Positions 6,225 to 14,310 of a stretch of DNA of 64,000 nucleotides are shown here, one piece after another; position 1 is the stretch's first letter; each line of letters starts with the position of its first letter. A model generated the notes under the pieces. The model was not told the origin of the DNA, did not search any database, and saw only the letters and a list, made by a program, of their open reading frames with translations. The stretch is taken from IMG/VR virus record IMGVR_UViG_3300029908_000007, positions 1 to 64,000 of that record; one strand, written 5' to 3'. The position numbers and the translations under genes are program-made. The DNA is from a virus.

Positions 6225-6442
6225 TTCATGGTAAGAACTGTATCGTCTATGTTTGCACTTGTAAAAAGCTCGTTCCCTTCGAGAAACTTAAGAAACTAAT
6301 AGCCGAAGATCCAATTATAGAAGCCATTGTTTTGGATAGAATGAGATCTCTGTTAGCCGCAAACGCTCTTCTATTTGAAGATAAATATATCTCGCCAGAA
6401 GACGCGGCATTTTTGAGAAGCTTTAATAAAAAGAAAGACTAG
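6221..6442 (+). CDS. Hypothetical protein
   Basis: 73 residues with a CxC cluster near the N-terminus (YVCTCKK) and a helical C-terminal part. Last gene of the plus-strand block; its stop overlaps the stop of the convergent gene by 4 bases, with no terminator between them. Confidence 0.65.
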   Translation: MIHGKNCIVYVCTCKKLVPFEKLKKLIAEDPIIEAIVLDRMRSLLAANALLFEDKYISPEDAAFLRSFNKKKD

Positions 6443-6930
6443 CCTTCATTCTCCGAATTGTTCAATCTACGTATGGCTTCAAAATTAAGGCCCCCCTGGG
6501 AGGGCAATTTCTCGGCTTCGGGTTTCGTGTTTTCAGAAGTGGCTTCTTCAAAAGACTTAATAACCTTCTTTTCCAAGCTTTTATGGATGGACCGACCGGT
6601 CCTGACTCTATCCGCTTCGTCTTCCACGATCCTTCGCATTTCGTCGCGTATCGCCTGCTCTTTTTTCTGGTCGTAATCGGGATCCGAAAGATGGCCAAGC
6701 AAATCGCGTAAATCGTCGATACGCTCTTCTTTATCCCAATCCGAGAGTTGGTCGGCGTAAACCATCTTGATGACAAAAGCGGGATCCAACGCCATGACTT
6801 CGAGCAAGGGTGTATAGAACTTTTGAGAGTAGCGACGGCAATAGTCTTCGTAGACGGAGATCTCCGACGCCTGAAGCTTGTCGGCTAAAGCCAAAGCCTG
6901 GGCGGTCTGGAGGACGTCTATGAAGGACAT
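6439..6930 (-). CDS. Hypothetical charged helical protein
   Basis: 163 residues, predicted alpha-helical, rich in D/E/R/K, with an unstructured C-terminal tail. No family recognised. Last of four minus-strand genes (8863 to 6439) that are packed end to end, consistent with one operon. The position and composition would fit a tail-assembly or scaffold-like factor, but nothing specific supports this. Confidence 0.6.
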   Translation of the reverse strand: MSFIDVLQTAQALALADKLQASEISVYEDYCRRYSQKFYTPLLEVMALDPAFVIKMVYADQLSDWDKEERIDDLRDLLGHLSDPDYDQKKEQAIRDEMRRIVEDEADRVRTGRSIHKSLEKKVIKSFEEATSENTKPEAEKLPSQGGLNFEAIRRLNNSENEG

Positions 6931-6931
6931 A

Positions 6932-7273
6932 TTAAGTCAGACGAGTTTTCAGCATAAAGGGTTCGGAGTCGGCATTACCGCTTCCTCCGGATTGGATTGA
7001 ACCCAGAGGAAGGCCTGGCCCTGTTAGAGTAATACTACCGCCGTTCGGACTCTCGGAAACGCTCACATTACCATAAGGGAATCCTGGGCCAGGGGGATAG
7101 GTTAAGCCAGGATACGCGGGATTGTACGGAGGTGTATAGGGTAGGGTCTGAACACTGGGAAGGAACGAAACAGCGGGAGCGTTGAGACGTTGGATTTCTT
7201 TTTCCAAAAGTCCAATGATCTTTTCTTTGTCGGCGATAGTGGCTTTGAGAGCGGTGATTAGTTCTTGTTCCAT
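6932..7273 (-). CDS. Coiled-coil protein with Pro/Gly-rich tail
   Basis: 113 residues: an N-terminal heptad-type coil (about 5-30, ALKATIADKEKIIGLLEKEI), then a P/Y/G-rich segment with TPPYNP and YPPGPGFPYG, then a beta-like tail. Possibly a virion protein that trimerises through the coil. No family recognised. Confidence 0.6.
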   Translation of the reverse strand: MEQELITALKATIADKEKIIGLLEKEIQRLNAPAVSFLPSVQTLPYTPPYNPAYPGLTYPPGPGFPYGNVSVSESPNGGSITLTGPGLPLGSIQSGGSGNADSEPFMLKTRLT

Positions 7274-7274
7274 A

Positions 7275-8384
7275 TTATTCCTCTTTATCAGAAATTAAAG
7301 TTTTTAGATCAGTATTTACTTCGTTAATGAGAGATTCGATCTCCCCCAAAAAGTGTTGCTCTTCTTTTTTTGATTGCCATTTCTTTTCTTCTTCATATTG
7401 TCTCTTGAGTTTTTTATCAAGATATTCTTTCTGTTCTTTACAACTTTTAAGATACGCGTCTTGGCGCTCTTTTGCTTCGTGTTCAAAGATATTAACTTCT
7501 TCGATTTCATAAGTTTTACGAAGTTCGGAATTACCAATAGCTCCTTCGAGTGTTTCAGTTTTAAGACCAAAAAGTTTATTAAGAGCTTCTGGTTTGTATC
7601 CTTCTTCCCGCCATTTTTCTTTGCCCACTAATTTTTCAAGTCTTCGATCATCCAGAAATAAGAGACAACCCAATACATAAGAAAGTTCTCCGGAACCAGT
7701 TGTGTCCGCTAATTGGAGTTGAAAGGGCATCGCTAGATGGCCTACAATAAGTTTCCTACCAGATAAAATTTTAAGATCATTTGTAAGGATTTCAACAGCC
7801 TTATCACGATTAGATTCGTCAAAACTGAGAGATAGATAACGACAAGGGGTAACGCGACGCGTATAGCCCGCTATGGGCAGGAGTGGAATAGATTTGATAT
7901 TGCCACGGAGTGCCCATAGACCATCGTCTCCTAGTTTGTGGTCGGGCATCCCACCTAACTTTTCCCATTGATCTTTGGCCCATTTGGTATTGATTTTATT
8001 TACAATCCAATTATAGGGGATAGCAATGGGATTTAAAAGATATTTATACCATTCCGATCTGCAATTATATTGGTATAACATGCTTTTAATTTTTTGTTTC
8101 TCCAACTGTTTTTTTATCTCGGGGAAATTTTCTAACACATCTTTGGCTTCTTGAATCGCCAATACACCAATACCATAAGCATTGTTTACTTTTGGCATTT
8201 CAACGGCAACACTATTGTCACCAGTTTCTTTTTTGACGTATTCGACAACCATTTCCTCTACGGATTTATTGTCTGATAGGGCTTTGCCGAGTGTAACATA
8301 GTAATGTTTGATCTTATTCCCTTCAAGAATTCTAGCATAGGTTGTTGAAAGTCCAATAGTGGCTAAGCGTCTAAGTACAATCAT
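7275..8384 (-). CDS. Hypothetical protein with C-terminal coiled coil
   Basis: 369 residues. The first ~270 residues look globular and mixed alpha/beta without a recognised motif; residues ~295-350 form a highly charged coiled coil. Two bases after its upstream neighbour's stop. Could be a structural or assembly protein; not recognised. Confidence 0.6.
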   Translation of the reverse strand: MIVLRRLATIGLSTTYARILEGNKIKHYYVTLGKALSDNKSVEEMVVEYVKKETGDNSVAVEMPKVNNAYGIGVLAIQEAKDVLENFPEIKKQLEKQKIKSMLYQYNCRSEWYKYLLNPIAIPYNWIVNKINTKWAKDQWEKLGGMPDHKLGDDGLWALRGNIKSIPLLPIAGYTRRVTPCRYLSLSFDESNRDKAVEILTNDLKILSGRKLIVGHLAMPFQLQLADTTGSGELSYVLGCLLFLDDRRLEKLVGKEKWREEGYKPEALNKLFGLKTETLEGAIGNSELRKTYEIEEVNIFEHEAKERQDAYLKSCKEQKEYLDKKLKRQYEEEKKWQSKKEEQHFLGEIESLINEVNTDLKTLISDKEE

Positions 8385-8386
8385 TT

Positions 8387-8863
8387 TTATTCTTCCTTTG
8401 CTTCTAATTTAGGGTTCATGTTTTCTTGAATAGTTTTAATGGCTTCTGCGGCTTTCAATACGGCTTCGTCACGCTTCTTCTTCAATTCTTCTTTGTATAA
8501 ACTTTCGGAACTGATCGCTTTGTCAAGTACTAACGTCAGAATGTTTGTGTCGGGCAGGTTGCCTTCGATCATGCTTTCCGTTGTTTTCCAAAAAGATGGC
8601 GCTTTAATAATACGGAATTTTAATTGACTCAGACTAAAGGCCACAAAGCGCTCCAATTCGCTGGCATTCTGAATATCAGTGCCTAGGAGTTCGCGGTAGA
8701 GCTTACCAGCGGCGAGTTGGTCCAAAGGGTTGAGGAAGCATTTGAAAACGAAGACTCCGGCATAGGTGTGGCCAGTGGAGTCGCCTTCCTCGCGAAGCGC
8801 GAATGTGGAAGTCCCATCGGGGTTAAGAGTGAAAGAAGAATCAGAGGGTTTTTGGTCGGTCAT
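8387..8863 (-). CDS. Hypothetical protein, first gene of minus operon
   Basis: 158 residues. N-terminal beta-rich part (NPDGTSTFALREEGD) followed by helices and an acidic-basic C-terminal helix. The opening and length are reminiscent of tail-assembly chaperone genes, but without a sequence match. The ATG lies only 6 bases after an extended -10 box, so its mRNA is probably leaderless; no RBS is present. Confidence 0.55.
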   Translation of the reverse strand: MTDQKPSDSSFTLNPDGTSTFALREEGDSTGHTYAGVFVFKCFLNPLDQLAAGKLYRELLGTDIQNASELERFVAFSLSQLKFRIIKAPSFWKTTESMIEGNLPDTNILTLVLDKAISSESLYKEELKKKRDEAVLKAAEAIKTIQENMNPKLEAKEE

Positions 8864-8869
8864 GGTGGG

Positions 8870-8880
8870 TTTATATCATA
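8870..8880 (-). promoter_or_regulatory. Extended -10 promoter, leaderless type
   Basis: On the minus strand TATG-A-TATAAA, followed by CCCACC and the ATG at 8863. Matches the TRTGnTATAAT extended -10 seen at 11267, 24167, 58458, 61358 and 63401. The 6-base distance to ATG places the transcription start at or next to the start codon. Confidence 0.6.
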
Positions 8881-9450
8881 AGTCTTATATACAGGATTTG
8901 AGGCTATACAAAAAAATAGTATAGCAGTCCGAGGTCCAAAACGAGTACAAAAATAGTGGTTGTAATCATTGATCTTTTTAGATCGATTTTGGGCTCCTTT
9001 GACCGTGGCGAGGCGATCGGCGTTGAGATAAGGGGGTAGGTAGTGTTTTTGGCGATCGTCGATCCTAGGGCATTTTAGGAATTCGGATTTCCCCGGCTAC
9101 TTTGTTGAAGATAGTCCGGCTGCGCCGGGGCCGTAGAGAAAACTCTTTTTCTATATTTAGTAATTATTTATAGAATAAACAACATAGTTGTATTCTTTTA
9201 TTCTTTAATTAGCAAAATCGGGACATACTCCCTAACAGAAATCCTAAATCCAAATCCCTGATCCATAACATGGTTAGTATTAAATTAAGGATTGCGTGGA
9301 GTATTGAAGAAGTATTGTGTGGAGTATTGCTTTCAATCTTCTCTAAACCCATATATTTGAGATAATCCAATCTTTTTTCTTGACTTTTAAAAATAGAGAT
9401 GGTAGTTTACGATATAAGCAAGTGGATAATATCCCAGCTTATAAATTCGG

Positions 9451-9500
9451 CTCCCTACCTGAATGGAGGTAGCCATTCATACACCCATAAGGGTAGGGAG
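9451..9500 (+). promoter_or_regulatory. 5' leader hairpin that hides the ribosome binding site
   Basis: CTCCCTACC (9451-9459) is perfectly complementary to GGTAGGGAG (9492-9500), which contains the RBS of the gene at 9506. A second stem GAATGG/CCATTC (9461-9466 with 9473-9478) sits inside the loop. Opening of the structure would be needed for translation; a TACGATATAAG box (9408-9418) upstream could start this leader. Confidence 0.65.
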
Positions 9501-9505
9501 TCTCT

Positions 9506-10108
9506 ATGTCTGAAAAAAAACTGTCTAGCTTAAAACCCCTCGTTAAGAAAAATTTCACCGATTACGATACGCTAGTTATTCCATCGCTGTATAAATTATG
9601 CCAAGTAATCCCCGTGAAATATAACGAATCAGATCCTATCTTAAATCAAATCTATAAACTGTGTACGGCAAAAGGAAGAAACAATAAGAACGATATCGTT
9701 AAAAATCAAATAGGGCTTGTCGCTTTGGCCTGTCTTACTCAGGGGATAACTATTTTCATGTGCTCCCGCCGTATCATGGTCGAACTCTTTGATGTTAATC
9801 GAAAGGTGAATTCTTTTATTAAAAGAGGCTCTTTGAATAAGAATGAGGCCGACAGATTTCTAGCTTGGGCTACGGACAACGGATTCTTTGCGAGAGTTGA
9901 GCGCCCAGAAGACGTTCCGGAGATTAAGGGCGGTTTTAATTCTAAATTCTACAAATTAGCACCCCCAGATCTTGTTAATTGTATTGAGAAAGGCCTATTA
10001 GAAGATCTAGTCGAAGATCGTCTAGCAAAATTACATGAGGAGCAGAATGAAGCCGAAGAGAAGGACTCTTTTTCTTCTTGCTACGATGACGTGGGGAATT
10101 TGTTATGA
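9506..10108 (+). CDS. Hypothetical protein under leader-hairpin control
   Basis: 200 residues, soluble, basic N-terminus and acidic C-terminus. The middle (about 75-135: IMVELFDVNRKVNSFIKRG, ADRFLAWATDNGFF) suggests a winged-helix-like DNA-binding arrangement, but I recognise no family. The RBS is sequestered in a stable hairpin, so autoregulation is conceivable. Stop overlaps the next ATG (ATGA). Confidence 0.6.
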   Translation: MSEKKLSSLKPLVKKNFTDYDTLVIPSLYKLCQVIPVKYNESDPILNQIYKLCTAKGRNNKNDIVKNQIGLVALACLTQGITIFMCSRRIMVELFDVNRKVNSFIKRGSLNKNEADRFLAWATDNGFFARVERPEDVPEIKGGFNSKFYKLAPPDLVNCIEKGLLEDLVEDRLAKLHEEQNEAEEKDSFSSCYDDVGNLL

Positions 10109-10452
10109 GATATGTTCGTCCAATTATAAAACAAAAATTACGTTTTGATGTTCTTAGCAGAGACTCTTTTAAATGCCAGTATTGCGGTATTGCGGATAGT
10201 ACGAATTCGCAACTAGTTATAGACCATATTGTTCCCGTATGCGATGGTGGAACAAATCATATTTTAAATCTATCCAGTGCTTGTATTGATTGCAACAGTG
10301 GGAAAGCAGGAAAAAGACTGAGTGTAAAAAATATGCCTGAAAAATTGCGAAAGCAATTAACGGTGGCTTTGGAAGAACGTGAATTTTGGAGAAAAATTAA
10401 CAGCCGTTCAAATTACATTTACGATGAAAGAGATGACTATGACAAAGCCTAA
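10105..10452 (+). CDS. HNH endonuclease
   Basis: 115 residues. Complete HNH motif: C-Q-Y-C zinc knuckle, then VIDHIVPVCDGG (the D-H of the active site), NLSSACIDCNSGKAGK (Asn plus second CxxC). This is the compact McrA/HNH type that cuts DNA as a homing or packaging-linked nuclease. ATGA-coupled to the gene upstream, unlike the other endonucleases in the window, which have their own promoters. Confidence 0.85.
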   Translation: MRYVRPIIKQKLRFDVLSRDSFKCQYCGIADSTNSQLVIDHIVPVCDGGTNHILNLSSACIDCNSGKAGKRLSVKNMPEKLRKQLTVALEEREFWRKINSRSNYIYDERDDYDKA

Positions 10453-10615
10453 CCTACGGATTGTTAAAACAAATACCGAACACTTTCAATGTCCTAATTG
10501 CAAGGGCCATGACTTCGTAATTGTTGGTCAATTGGGTAAGGCTTGTTTTAATTGTCACCAATATGTTCCGTCTGAGTTGGTTCGTGATATACAGAGTAAG
10601 AGGGAAAATCTATGA
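10439..10615 (+). CDS. Zinc-ribbon protein
   Basis: 58 residues from the ATG at 10439 (GAAAGAG at 10426-10432; ATG 10433 would leave no spacing). Two Cys pairs, C-P-N-C and C-F-N-C, 16 residues apart, form a zinc ribbon. Overlaps the HNH gene's end. Function unknown; transcription- or nucleic-acid-linked by analogy. Confidence 0.65.
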   Translation: MTKPNLRIVKTNTEHFQCPNCKGHDFVIVGQLGKACFNCHQYVPSELVRDIQSKRENL

Positions 10616-10866
10616 ATATCAATTTACGTGTTTTGAAAGTTCAGCATTACGGAGAAACTCCAGCAGATGATCTATGGATTACCTTAGCGGGTCCGATCAT
10701 CAAGATGCTTACGGTTAGAGATGGGATGGTTCAGAATCGGCCTATCAAAGAAACCACGATCTTTTTTCACAATGACCCCGAGCCCGTGGAGCTTAATCTC
10801 AACGAAATTGATCTAGCTCAGGTTGAGCACGTAGTGGGAGCGTATGGAATGGCTGAGGAATACTGA
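10612..10866 (+). CDS. Hypothetical protein
   Basis: 84 residues, beta-rich (WITLAGPIIKMLTV, ETTIFFHNDPEPVELNL), ATGA overlap with the gene upstream. Its stop abuts the stop of the convergent gene at 10867. No family recognised. Confidence 0.65.
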   Translation: MNINLRVLKVQHYGETPADDLWITLAGPIIKMLTVRDGMVQNRPIKETTIFFHNDPEPVELNLNEIDLAQVEHVVGAYGMAEEY

Positions 10867-11232
10867 TTACTTGCCGACCAAGCGCGTCAAAAGTGATATG
10901 AGCTGTGAGTGCTGTTCATTGAGTTGGTCGCGTAGTTCGGATATCTTGGTTCCTAGAACTTTGATTTCTGAGTTATAGACTTCCCTGATGTGTTCGTGTT
11001 CGACAAGATCTGTGGCTTTGTGAGCTTCGAATTCAGTCTCAAGCTTCTGTATCTTGGTCTCTAGGGCTTCCTTGACAGCGTGGGCTTCTTTTTTGGCCTC
11101 GGCTAGGATCTCCAGCCTATGGCGCTCTCTCTTCATCTCTGTGAGGCTTACGACGCGTCTGATGCCACCGTATACAGTGCCTACGGCGGTAAGGGCTCCT
11201 GCTATAATGCCAATCGTGGTGTTTAAGTCCAT
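10867..11232 (-). CDS. Membrane-anchored coiled-coil protein
   Basis: 121 residues: a short N-terminal hydrophobic segment (about 6-24) followed by ~85 residues of charged coiled coil. This architecture is typical of inner-membrane spanins and of phage coiled-coil accessory proteins; proximity to the lysis-like genes on the other strand favours a lysis role (inference). An AATCTTTA box lies 16 bases upstream of its ATG. Confidence 0.6.
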   Translation of the reverse strand: MDLNTTIGIIAGALTAVGTVYGGIRRVVSLTEMKRERHRLEILAEAKKEAHAVKEALETKIQKLETEFEAHKATDLVEHEHIREVYNSEIKVLGTKISELRDQLNEQHSQLISLLTRLVGK

Positions 11233-11247
11233 GCAAAGTCCTCGAAA

Positions 11248-11255
11248 TAAAGATT
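11248..11255 (-). promoter_or_regulatory. AATCTTTA promoter-like box
   Basis: Minus-strand AATCTTTA upstream of the gene starting at 11232, followed by TTTCGAGGAC and the ATG. One of twelve copies all directed toward a gene. Confidence 0.55.
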
Positions 11256-11266
11256 GTTTTTTGGGT

Positions 11267-11277
11267 TATGATATAAG
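11267..11277 (+). promoter_or_regulatory. Extended -10 promoter
   Basis: TATG-A-TATAAG, with the gene at 11296 downstream behind a normal RBS (TAGGAG). It lies back to back with the minus-strand AATCTTTA box at 11248, giving a divergent promoter region. Confidence 0.6.
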
Positions 11278-11295
11278 AACGGGTAGGAGACGGTT

Positions 11296-11571
11296 ATGAT
11301 GGAACAAATCACACAATATTTAGTTAATTTCCTTAATGTTATTCAGGGATTGCGTAAGACCGCAGTTATGTTTGGTCTGATGGCTATTGCCGTCGTTTTG
11401 AGGATTAAAGGGTATATGGATGGAACCAATGTCAGTGATCTTTTAAAAGGAACCGCAGTTGCCTTCTTTGCTGCCAATGGTTTAGAGCATGTGACGACGA
11501 CCGTCAAAACCTATATCAATTCTAAAGGAAAAATTAAGGACGAGAGTATTGTCAACGTCGAGGAACGCTAA
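11296..11571 (+). CDS. Putative holin-like membrane protein
   Basis: 91 residues with a hydrophobic helix (about 22-38) and a second weaker one (LLKGTAVAFFAANGLEHV), then a charged C-terminal tail. Size and topology fit a phage holin, and it heads four small membrane or exported genes. No specific family match. Confidence 0.5.
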   Translation: MMEQITQYLVNFLNVIQGLRKTAVMFGLMAIAVVLRIKGYMDGTNVSDLLKGTAVAFFAANGLEHVTTTVKTYINSKGKIKDESIVNVEER

Positions 11572-11687
11572 TGAATAAATCCAAACTCCTCGTCATCCTG
11601 GCTATCATCCTCTGCCTGCTTTCACAAAGCTATCGGGTTTACCGTTTCTCACAAAAACAACTGACAAGGAGTTCAAATGCTCGTTAA
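11571..11687 (+). CDS. Small membrane peptide
   Basis: 38-residue frame starting on the last base of the upstream stop (TAATG) and overlapping the next start. One hydrophobic helix (LLVILAIILCLL) and a basic tail (YRVYRFSQKQLTRSSNAR). Supported by tight packing and membrane-like content. Confidence 0.5.
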   Translation: MNKSKLLVILAIILCLLSQSYRVYRFSQKQLTRSSNAR

Positions 11688-11991
11688 ATTAAAAGCTATT
11701 GCTGCAACGGTTTGGGCTGATGTTGTTGATACCTACAAACGTTGCAAAATTATTTTACTAGCCGTAGGAGCCTGTATAGTTTATTTAGAATTCAATAAAA
11801 TAAAAGAAGCCCTTTTAGTCTCTGGAGAGAAAAAAGAAATGGCTTCTGATAATAAACAGGATCAGGCCTTAGCCACTAAAGAGAAGACCGAGAATGATGC
11901 CGCCAATGTTCTTGTAGCAGATGCTAATAAGCTAGGCCAGCAATCTACCACCCCTGTGGATCCGGATTGGTACGAAAAGGATAAAAAATGA
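11677..11991 (+). CDS. Membrane-anchored periplasmic-type protein
   Basis: 104 residues: one transmembrane helix (about 24-41, CKIILLAVGACIVYLEF) and a polar Lys/Glu/Ala-rich tail. Overlaps the preceding small gene and the next gene by 4 bases. Topology fits an inner-membrane spanin subunit, but no family is recognised. Confidence 0.55.
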   Translation: MLVKLKAIAATVWADVVDTYKRCKIILLAVGACIVYLEFNKIKEALLVSGEKKEMASDNKQDQALATKEKTENDAANVLVADANKLGQQSTTPVDPDWYEKDKK

Positions 11992-12380
11992 AAAAACTTA
12001 TTTCTTTTGTTTTAGCCCTGTGTTTGTTTTCCAATATCGCTTTTGCTGATAGCTGTGACTGGAGCACAATTAAAAAATTGCCTGACGGCGGATTTGAGTA
12101 TTCCGCACAACTAAATCTTTGCGTAGGAGCTTTGGTTCAACAAGCGCCGACACAAACACAGCAGCTGTCTGATCTCACACAGGCTTTGAGTCTCAAGAAT
12201 GCCGCATTACTGACTTCGGATCAGCGCACAGAGATGTGGATTAAAAACGCACAGGATTCTCAAGACAGGCTGTCTAAGATCTCAGCGGACCAAAAGACCA
12301 ATGAGTGGTTGTTTTTTGGCCTTGGAGTTGCGACCACGTTCCTCGCTGGTTATATGGCTTCTAGACTATTACATCCTTAA
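11988..12380 (+). CDS. Exported protein with C-terminal membrane anchor
   Basis: 130 residues. Signal peptide (MKKLISFVLALCLFSNIAFA), a Cys pair in the mature part, a helical Gln-rich centre and a C-terminal transmembrane helix (WLFFGLGVATTFLAGYMA). Last gene of the membrane cassette; its stop overlaps the convergent gene's stop by 4 bases. A lysis or envelope role is inferred from context only. Confidence 0.65.
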   Translation: MKKLISFVLALCLFSNIAFADSCDWSTIKKLPDGGFEYSAQLNLCVGALVQQAPTQTQQLSDLTQALSLKNAALLTSDQRTEMWIKNAQDSQDRLSKISADQKTNEWLFFGLGVATTFLAGYMASRLLHP

Positions 12381-12919
12381 AGTCTAACGGATTCTACTAA
12401 CTCAAAATATTCAGGATGGGCTATAAAAATACTTTGTAAGTCAGCAGGAGCAATTGCGCCGTCTCCGTACCCACTCAATACGCTTAACAAACCGCACGCT
12501 TTTAGGTAAGCAACACATAGTTGAGAGCAGATAATCCCACTATTTACTGCCCAGTTACTCTGATCCTTAATATCTTTACCAAAAGCTAAACAGATTCTGC
12601 GCCATACAAACCAAGCAAATTCCAGATATCCATACCCGACTTCTAGATCGTTTAGGATAGACACTATGGCTTTATCTTTAATAGACTGATCTATTTTTAT
12701 ATTCCAGACTTGATAGCCTTCTCCTAAGTTGTTCACGTATCCGGTGTCGAATCTAACATAGTCTACACCACCCCCTGCGGCCTCTATACACATTGGAATC
12801 CCTAATACGTCTGGTGTGGTAACAAAACTATGGCTAAACTGAGATTTGGTAATCCACTTTATAGAATTTGGAACAAAACCAGATTTGGTATCTGCTAAGA
12901 CAATGTATCCATGAGACAT
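12377..12919 (-). CDS. YiiX/NlpC-P60-like papain-fold hydrolase
   Basis: 180 residues. His30 (KSQFSHSFV), Glu46 (CIEAAGGGV) and Cys131 (SGIICSQLC) occur in the order His...Cys, as in permuted NlpC/P60 enzymes of the YiiX/YebB type, and a late APADL motif fits that family's fold. These enzymes hydrolyse amide or ester bonds in cell-wall peptides or lipids. It sits at the 3' end of the tail-fibre operon, so it may be a virion cell-wall enzyme. Confidence 0.6.
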   Translation of the reverse strand: MSHGYIVLADTKSGFVPNSIKWITKSQFSHSFVTTPDVLGIPMCIEAAGGGVDYVRFDTGYVNNLGEGYQVWNIKIDQSIKDKAIVSILNDLEVGYGYLEFAWFVWRRICLAFGKDIKDQSNWAVNSGIICSQLCVAYLKACGLLSVLSGYGDGAIAPADLQSIFIAHPEYFELVESVRL

Positions 12920-12920
12920 A

Positions 12921-13718
12921 TTAATTCAACCTCGCCCATTGAAAATTGATTCTAATTCCGCCAGTTGTGACACCGGATGGCCTGCAATACTGTATTTTTA
13001 AATAGAATCCACTTGGACAAAACGCATATCCGGCGATAGATTCTACTTCGGTTTCCCCTACAGCTGAAAGATTGTTGCCCTGAGCCACGGGCCAAAAGTA
13101 CCATCCCGAGTTTTCAGATGGGGTTTCATCGTCATAATAGGTTTTAATTATTGGATAATTAGGAAGAGCCATACCTATTGCTGCTATTACGCCCATCCCT
13201 TGAATAATGGCATCAGCAACTGGAGCAGTAGCAGCGGGATTCATGGCAAGAGCCACCATCATGGCTATATTTCTGTCATCATCCGAAATCCATACTAAGG
13301 CGTAATCGTCTTTGTTGTAGTCTTCGGTCGTTGCGTATCCGCCTTCTATGTATCTACCGTCTGCGCTTCCAAATGTACCGGGAACCCTCATGCTTATAGT
13401 AGCCTGACCCGTAGCAGGATCAACCTCTGCACAAGCTCTGGCCAACTTTAAGTCTTTATTGTTTAATTCAAATTGGGTAGTGACTAATAAGTTTTGCGGA
13501 ACTATTTTATTAATCGCATTCCATGCGTCTGATGGCGAAGAGATGTCATTCACTCCATCATTTAAAACAAAAGTTCCAGAACTAAGAAGGCCAAATGTTT
13601 GATTATCCGCTAACTGATTAAGATTTCCGAGTGCCAGCTGCGTATAAGAGTTTGCTATAAAGTTAATCCCGCTATTTTTATGAAGAATGTTTGAACTAGT
13701 CGTATTTTTCATCTGCAT
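12921..13718 (-). CDS. Putative tail-fibre-associated structural protein
   Basis: 265 residues, Asn/Ser/Thr/Ala-rich and without charged clusters, as is usual for virion proteins. C-terminal region with CPSGFYLKIQYCRPSG suggests a beta-rich tip domain with two cysteines. Lies in the fibre operon; no family recognised. Confidence 0.5.
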   Translation of the reverse strand: MQMKNTTSSNILHKNSGINFIANSYTQLALGNLNQLADNQTFGLLSSGTFVLNDGVNDISSPSDAWNAINKIVPQNLLVTTQFELNNKDLKLARACAEVDPATGQATISMRVPGTFGSADGRYIEGGYATTEDYNKDDYALVWISDDDRNIAMMVALAMNPAATAPVADAIIQGMGVIAAIGMALPNYPIIKTYYDDETPSENSGWYFWPVAQGNNLSAVGETEVESIAGYAFCPSGFYLKIQYCRPSGVTTGGIRINFQWARLN

Positions 13719-13719
13719 A

Positions 13720-14310
13720 TTAATATCCTAAATGAATTTGAAGTACTGGATTTCCCGGAGAGTCTCCAGATTGTAGATAGGCTGAAATCTCCGCACTTTC
13801 TTCTACTGATATAAAAGGAGAAAAGGTTATATTTGTAGAATAAGATCCAACTGGAATTGAGATAGACGCGCCCTCTATATCCACAAAAGTATTTACGTCG
13901 GTCCTTTCCTGCAACTGAAAGATCATAGGATTGGAAATCACAGTGTTAGTATTGGTAACTGACATCCCGATTATAAAATTTCTTCCCAGCACAGACTGGC
14001 CACTATTGCTACTAGACACAGATCCGCTATTCAAATAAGTGCCAGGGGTCATAGCAGGCGCATTTTTAGAAAAAAGTAAACAAATACTTCCATTTATAGT
14101 ATCCTCTTCAACGCCATCATCTGGGGACTGAAAAGATATTCCATCAAAGGTCCAGCCAACAGCAGGCCTGGGATATAAAAAATCTATCTGTAGGACAAAA
14201 TCGTATGGTTGACCTGTAGTGGGATCATTCAAGAAGAGATTCAAAATAGAGATATCATTGAGCAAAATAGTATTTTTTATTATACCATTTGCTATTTGAG
14301 CGAATACCAT
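13720..14310 (-). CDS. Tail fibre accessory protein
   Basis: 196 residues. The N-terminus (FAQIANGIIKNTILLND) resembles the short opening motif F-A-x-I-x-N-G-x-V shared by phage tail-fibre and fibre-assembly proteins, also visible in the next gene. The rest is beta-rich. Overlaps 14310 by one base (TAATG). Confidence 0.55.
   Translation of the reverse strand: MVFAQIANGIIKNTILLNDISILNLFLNDPTTGQPYDFVLQIDFLYPRPAVGWTFDGISFQSPDDGVEEDTINGSICLLFSKNAPAMTPGTYLNSGSVSSSNSGQSVLGRNFIIGMSVTNTNTVISNPMIFQLQERTDVNTFVDIEGASISIPVGSYSTNITFSPFISVEESAEISAYLQSGDSPGNPVLQIHLGY

Larger units (their letters stand above)
8864..9505 (+). other. Long gene-free divergent region with inverted repeats
   Basis: No credible gene in ~640 bp between divergent genes. 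It holds a perfect hairpin GCTATAC/GTATAGC (8903-8909 with 8919-8925, loop of A/T), a GC-rich inverted repeat CCCCGGC (9091-9097) / GCCGGGG (9124-9130) with a nested CCGGC-TGC-GCCGG, an AT-rich stretch (about 9140-9215) with ACAAC-ATA-GTTGT, and two direct copies of GTGGAGTATTG (9296, 9319). Candidate replication origin or major regulatory region (inference). Confidence 0.6.
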
